Positions 4,421 through 5,317 of a stretch of DNA of 5,317 nucleotides are shown piece by piece; the first letter of the stretch is position 1, and the number at the start of each line of letters is the position of its first letter. Where the stretch lies: NCBI GenBank assembly GCA_007120815.1, contig SKMY01000114.1, positions 1 through 5,317 on the forward strand, in the 5' to 3' direction. The DNA comes from Syntrophomonadaceae bacterium. GTDB taxonomy: Bacteria; Bacillota_D; Dethiobacteria; DTU022; UBA8154. The notes beneath the pieces were generated by a model. That model was given only the letters and a program-made list of their open reading frames with translations. It made no database searches and was not told the origin of the DNA. A program made the translations under genes and the position numbers.

Positions 4421-4474
4421 AGAAGCAGGAAAAACATGTTCGATATAGAACATATATACGTATACCCTGCTTTT
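4421..4474. repeat. 54-base nested inverted repeat upstream of the Rpn gene
   Basis: The outer arms AGAAGCAGG (4421-4429) and CCTGCTTTT (4466-4474) pair over 9 bp with one G-T. Inside, ATGTTC (4436-4441) and GAACAT (4448-4453) are perfect inverted repeats around GATATA. A 10-base palindrome TATACGTATA lies at 4455-4464. It could be an operator or an RNA/DNA hairpin; the function is unknown. Confidence 0.5.
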
Positions 4475-4529
4475 CTCATTTCAAAGCGGGCCAAAATATG
4501 CTAAAATGAAGAAAGGATAAAAACAACTA

Positions 4530-5317
4530 ATGAGCTTAATACAAAACCCTCACGACCGTTTTTTCAAAGAGACCATGACAGATCCGCATATTGCACAGGA
4601 CTTTTTCACGAACTACCTTCCAGCAGACCTGTTACACGTGATTGACTTGAAAAACCTGGCTTTGGAAAAGGATAGCTTTATTGACCAGGGATTGGAAGAG
4701 GCCTATTCCGATCTGTTATATAAAACACATATTCAAGGAAAAGTAGGTTACCTTTATTTTTTGTTTGAACATAAGAGTTATCAAGATCCTGAAACGCCTT
4801 TGCAGCTTCTAAAGTACATGGTAAAAATTTGGGAGCAAAAACCGAATAAAAAGAAGGCCGGCGGCTTGCCGGTAATCGTGCCGATCGTAATATACCACGG
4901 CGAAACTGCCTGGCGTGCTGGTCAAAACTTTTCCCAACAGTTTGCTGATCTGGATGTGTTTCCGGAACGTATCAAGAAATGCATTCCAGACTATGAGTAC
5001 ATCATTTATGACTTTTCGCCGCTGGGTGATGAAGAGATCAAAGGCGGCGTAATGCTGCGAATATTTCTTGAACTCATTCGTTCTGCTTTCCATAAAGATC
5101 CAGCACATTTTATCAACGTAATAATAAAATCAATTCTTGCGTTAAAAGAACTAAAAGGTAAGTCAGGGGCTATCGGTTACCTGGAAACCATAGTTCGCTA
5201 TATGTTGAGCGCAAGGGGAGATATCGAGTTTGAGGAGGTTAAACGGGAAGTGCAGAAAAAATCTATGGAAGGGAGTGACATTATTATGACCATCGCCGAA
5301 AAGCTGATCAAAGAAGG
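4530..5317 (+). CDS. Rpn family PD-(D/E)XK nuclease / putative transposase, 5' part
   Basis: The frame is open from ATG 4530 to the right edge (262 codons, no stop), so the 3' end is outside the window. The protein belongs to the Rpn / 'transposase_31' family (PF04754, TIGR01784 type): HDRFFKETMTDPHIAQDFFTNYLP at the start (residues 8-31, given as family hallmark), YSDLLYK (59-65), FLFEHKSYQD (77-86), then TPLQLLKYMVKIW (89-101). The PD-(D/E)XK catalytic set is visible as D61, E80 and K82, with the Q92/Y96 helix motif following. VPIVIYHG (about 127-134) and YEYIIYDFSPL are also typical. Characterised relatives (RpnA of E. coli) are DNA endonucleases that promote recombination; transposition has not been shown for the family. 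AAAGGA (4512-4517), 12 bases upstream, is a mediocre ribosome binding site. Codon use is more AT-rich than in the left genes, consistent with acquisition. No partner transposon ends are seen. Confidence 0.9.
   Translation, partial: MSLIQNPHDRFFKETMTDPHIAQDFFTNYLPADLLHVIDLKNLALEKDSFIDQGLEEAYSDLLYKTHIQGKVGYLYFLFEHKSYQDPETPLQLLKYMVKIWEQKPNKKKAGGLPVIVPIVIYHGETAWRAGQNFSQQFADLDVFPERIKKCIPDYEYIIYDFSPLGDEEIKGGVMLRIFLELIRSAFHKDPAHFINVIIKSILALKELKGKSGAIGYLETIVRYMLSARGDIEFEEVKREVQKKSMEGSDIIMTIAEKLIKE

Larger units (their letters stand above)
4084..4529. other. 445-base intergenic region between divergent hicB and the Rpn gene
   Basis: No credible gene is present. It contains, in order, the hicBA promoter, a 13-bp tandem, palindromic repeat copy C, a 16-bp tandem, the CAAGA/hairpin repeat copy 2, a terminator-like hairpin and a nested inverted repeat. 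A TAAAAT at 4502-4507 could be a -10 box for the Rpn gene, but its -35 match is poor and the implied start falls within the ribosome binding site. Confidence 0.6.

Noticed and set aside
4315..4422. Small plus-strand frame starting ATGCCAAGAGG (about 35 codons)
   Set aside because: No ribosome binding site, low-complexity Phe/Cys-rich product, and it runs through hairpins and repeats.
4436..4453. ATGTTC-N6-GAACAT as a LexA (SOS) box
   Set aside because: The Firmicute LexA site has GAAC before GTTC with a 4-base gap; here the half-sites are in the opposite order with 6 bases between.
4231..4494. Minus-strand frame of 87 codons
   Set aside because: It is composed of the repeat arm, the tandem duplication and AT-rich spacer; no start signal or family match.
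4809..5108. Minus-strand frame of 99 codons
   Set aside because: Antisense to the Rpn-family gene, whose protein motifs are clear; no independent support.

Overview
The window looks like part of a chromosome from a Gram-positive, probably anaerobic Firmicute, perhaps near the Peptococcaceae/Desulfotomaculum group. This is an inference from style: strong GGAGG-type ribosome binding sites, TTG and GTG starts, a secreted copper-amine-oxidase-N-type protein, a PilT-like ATPase next to an HD-GYP protein, and abundant short palindromic repeats. No rRNA or other phylogenetic marker is present, so the placement is tentative.

Left part (1-2325, GC-rich, all + strand): the 3' end of an HD-GYP c-di-GMP phosphodiesterase gene, a pilT-like type IV pilus retraction ATPase gene with an unusual glycine-rich C-terminal tail, and a DUF192/UPF0127 gene. 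HD-GYP and pilT lie close together, which suggests a link between c-di-GMP and twitching motility. A cluster of GGGACGG-type repeats (1702-1871) separates pilT from the DUF192 gene.

Middle (2311-3640): a truncated palindromic repeat that supplies the stop codon of the DUF192 gene, a second palindromic element at 2394-2482, and then a secreted protein with a copper-amine-oxidase-like N-terminal domain (2620-3273). After it comes a gene-free stretch holding several repeat types.

Right part (3611-5317, more AT-rich, accessory in character): a hicBA toxin-antitoxin pair on the minus strand with its own promoter and terminator. It lies between two nearly identical 61-base palindromic repeats (58 of 61 identical). 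A repeat- and hairpin-rich 445-base intergenic region follows, and then the start of an Rpn-family (PD-(D/E)XK, 'transposase_31') nuclease gene that runs off the window.

The genes do not form one system. A surface-motility/housekeeping segment has been interspersed with at least three families of small palindromic repeats and an accessory toxin-antitoxin/nuclease segment. The most notable observations are the repeat families and where they sit, the divergent tailed PilT, and the structured DNA upstream of the Rpn gene. I see no convincing wholly new system.
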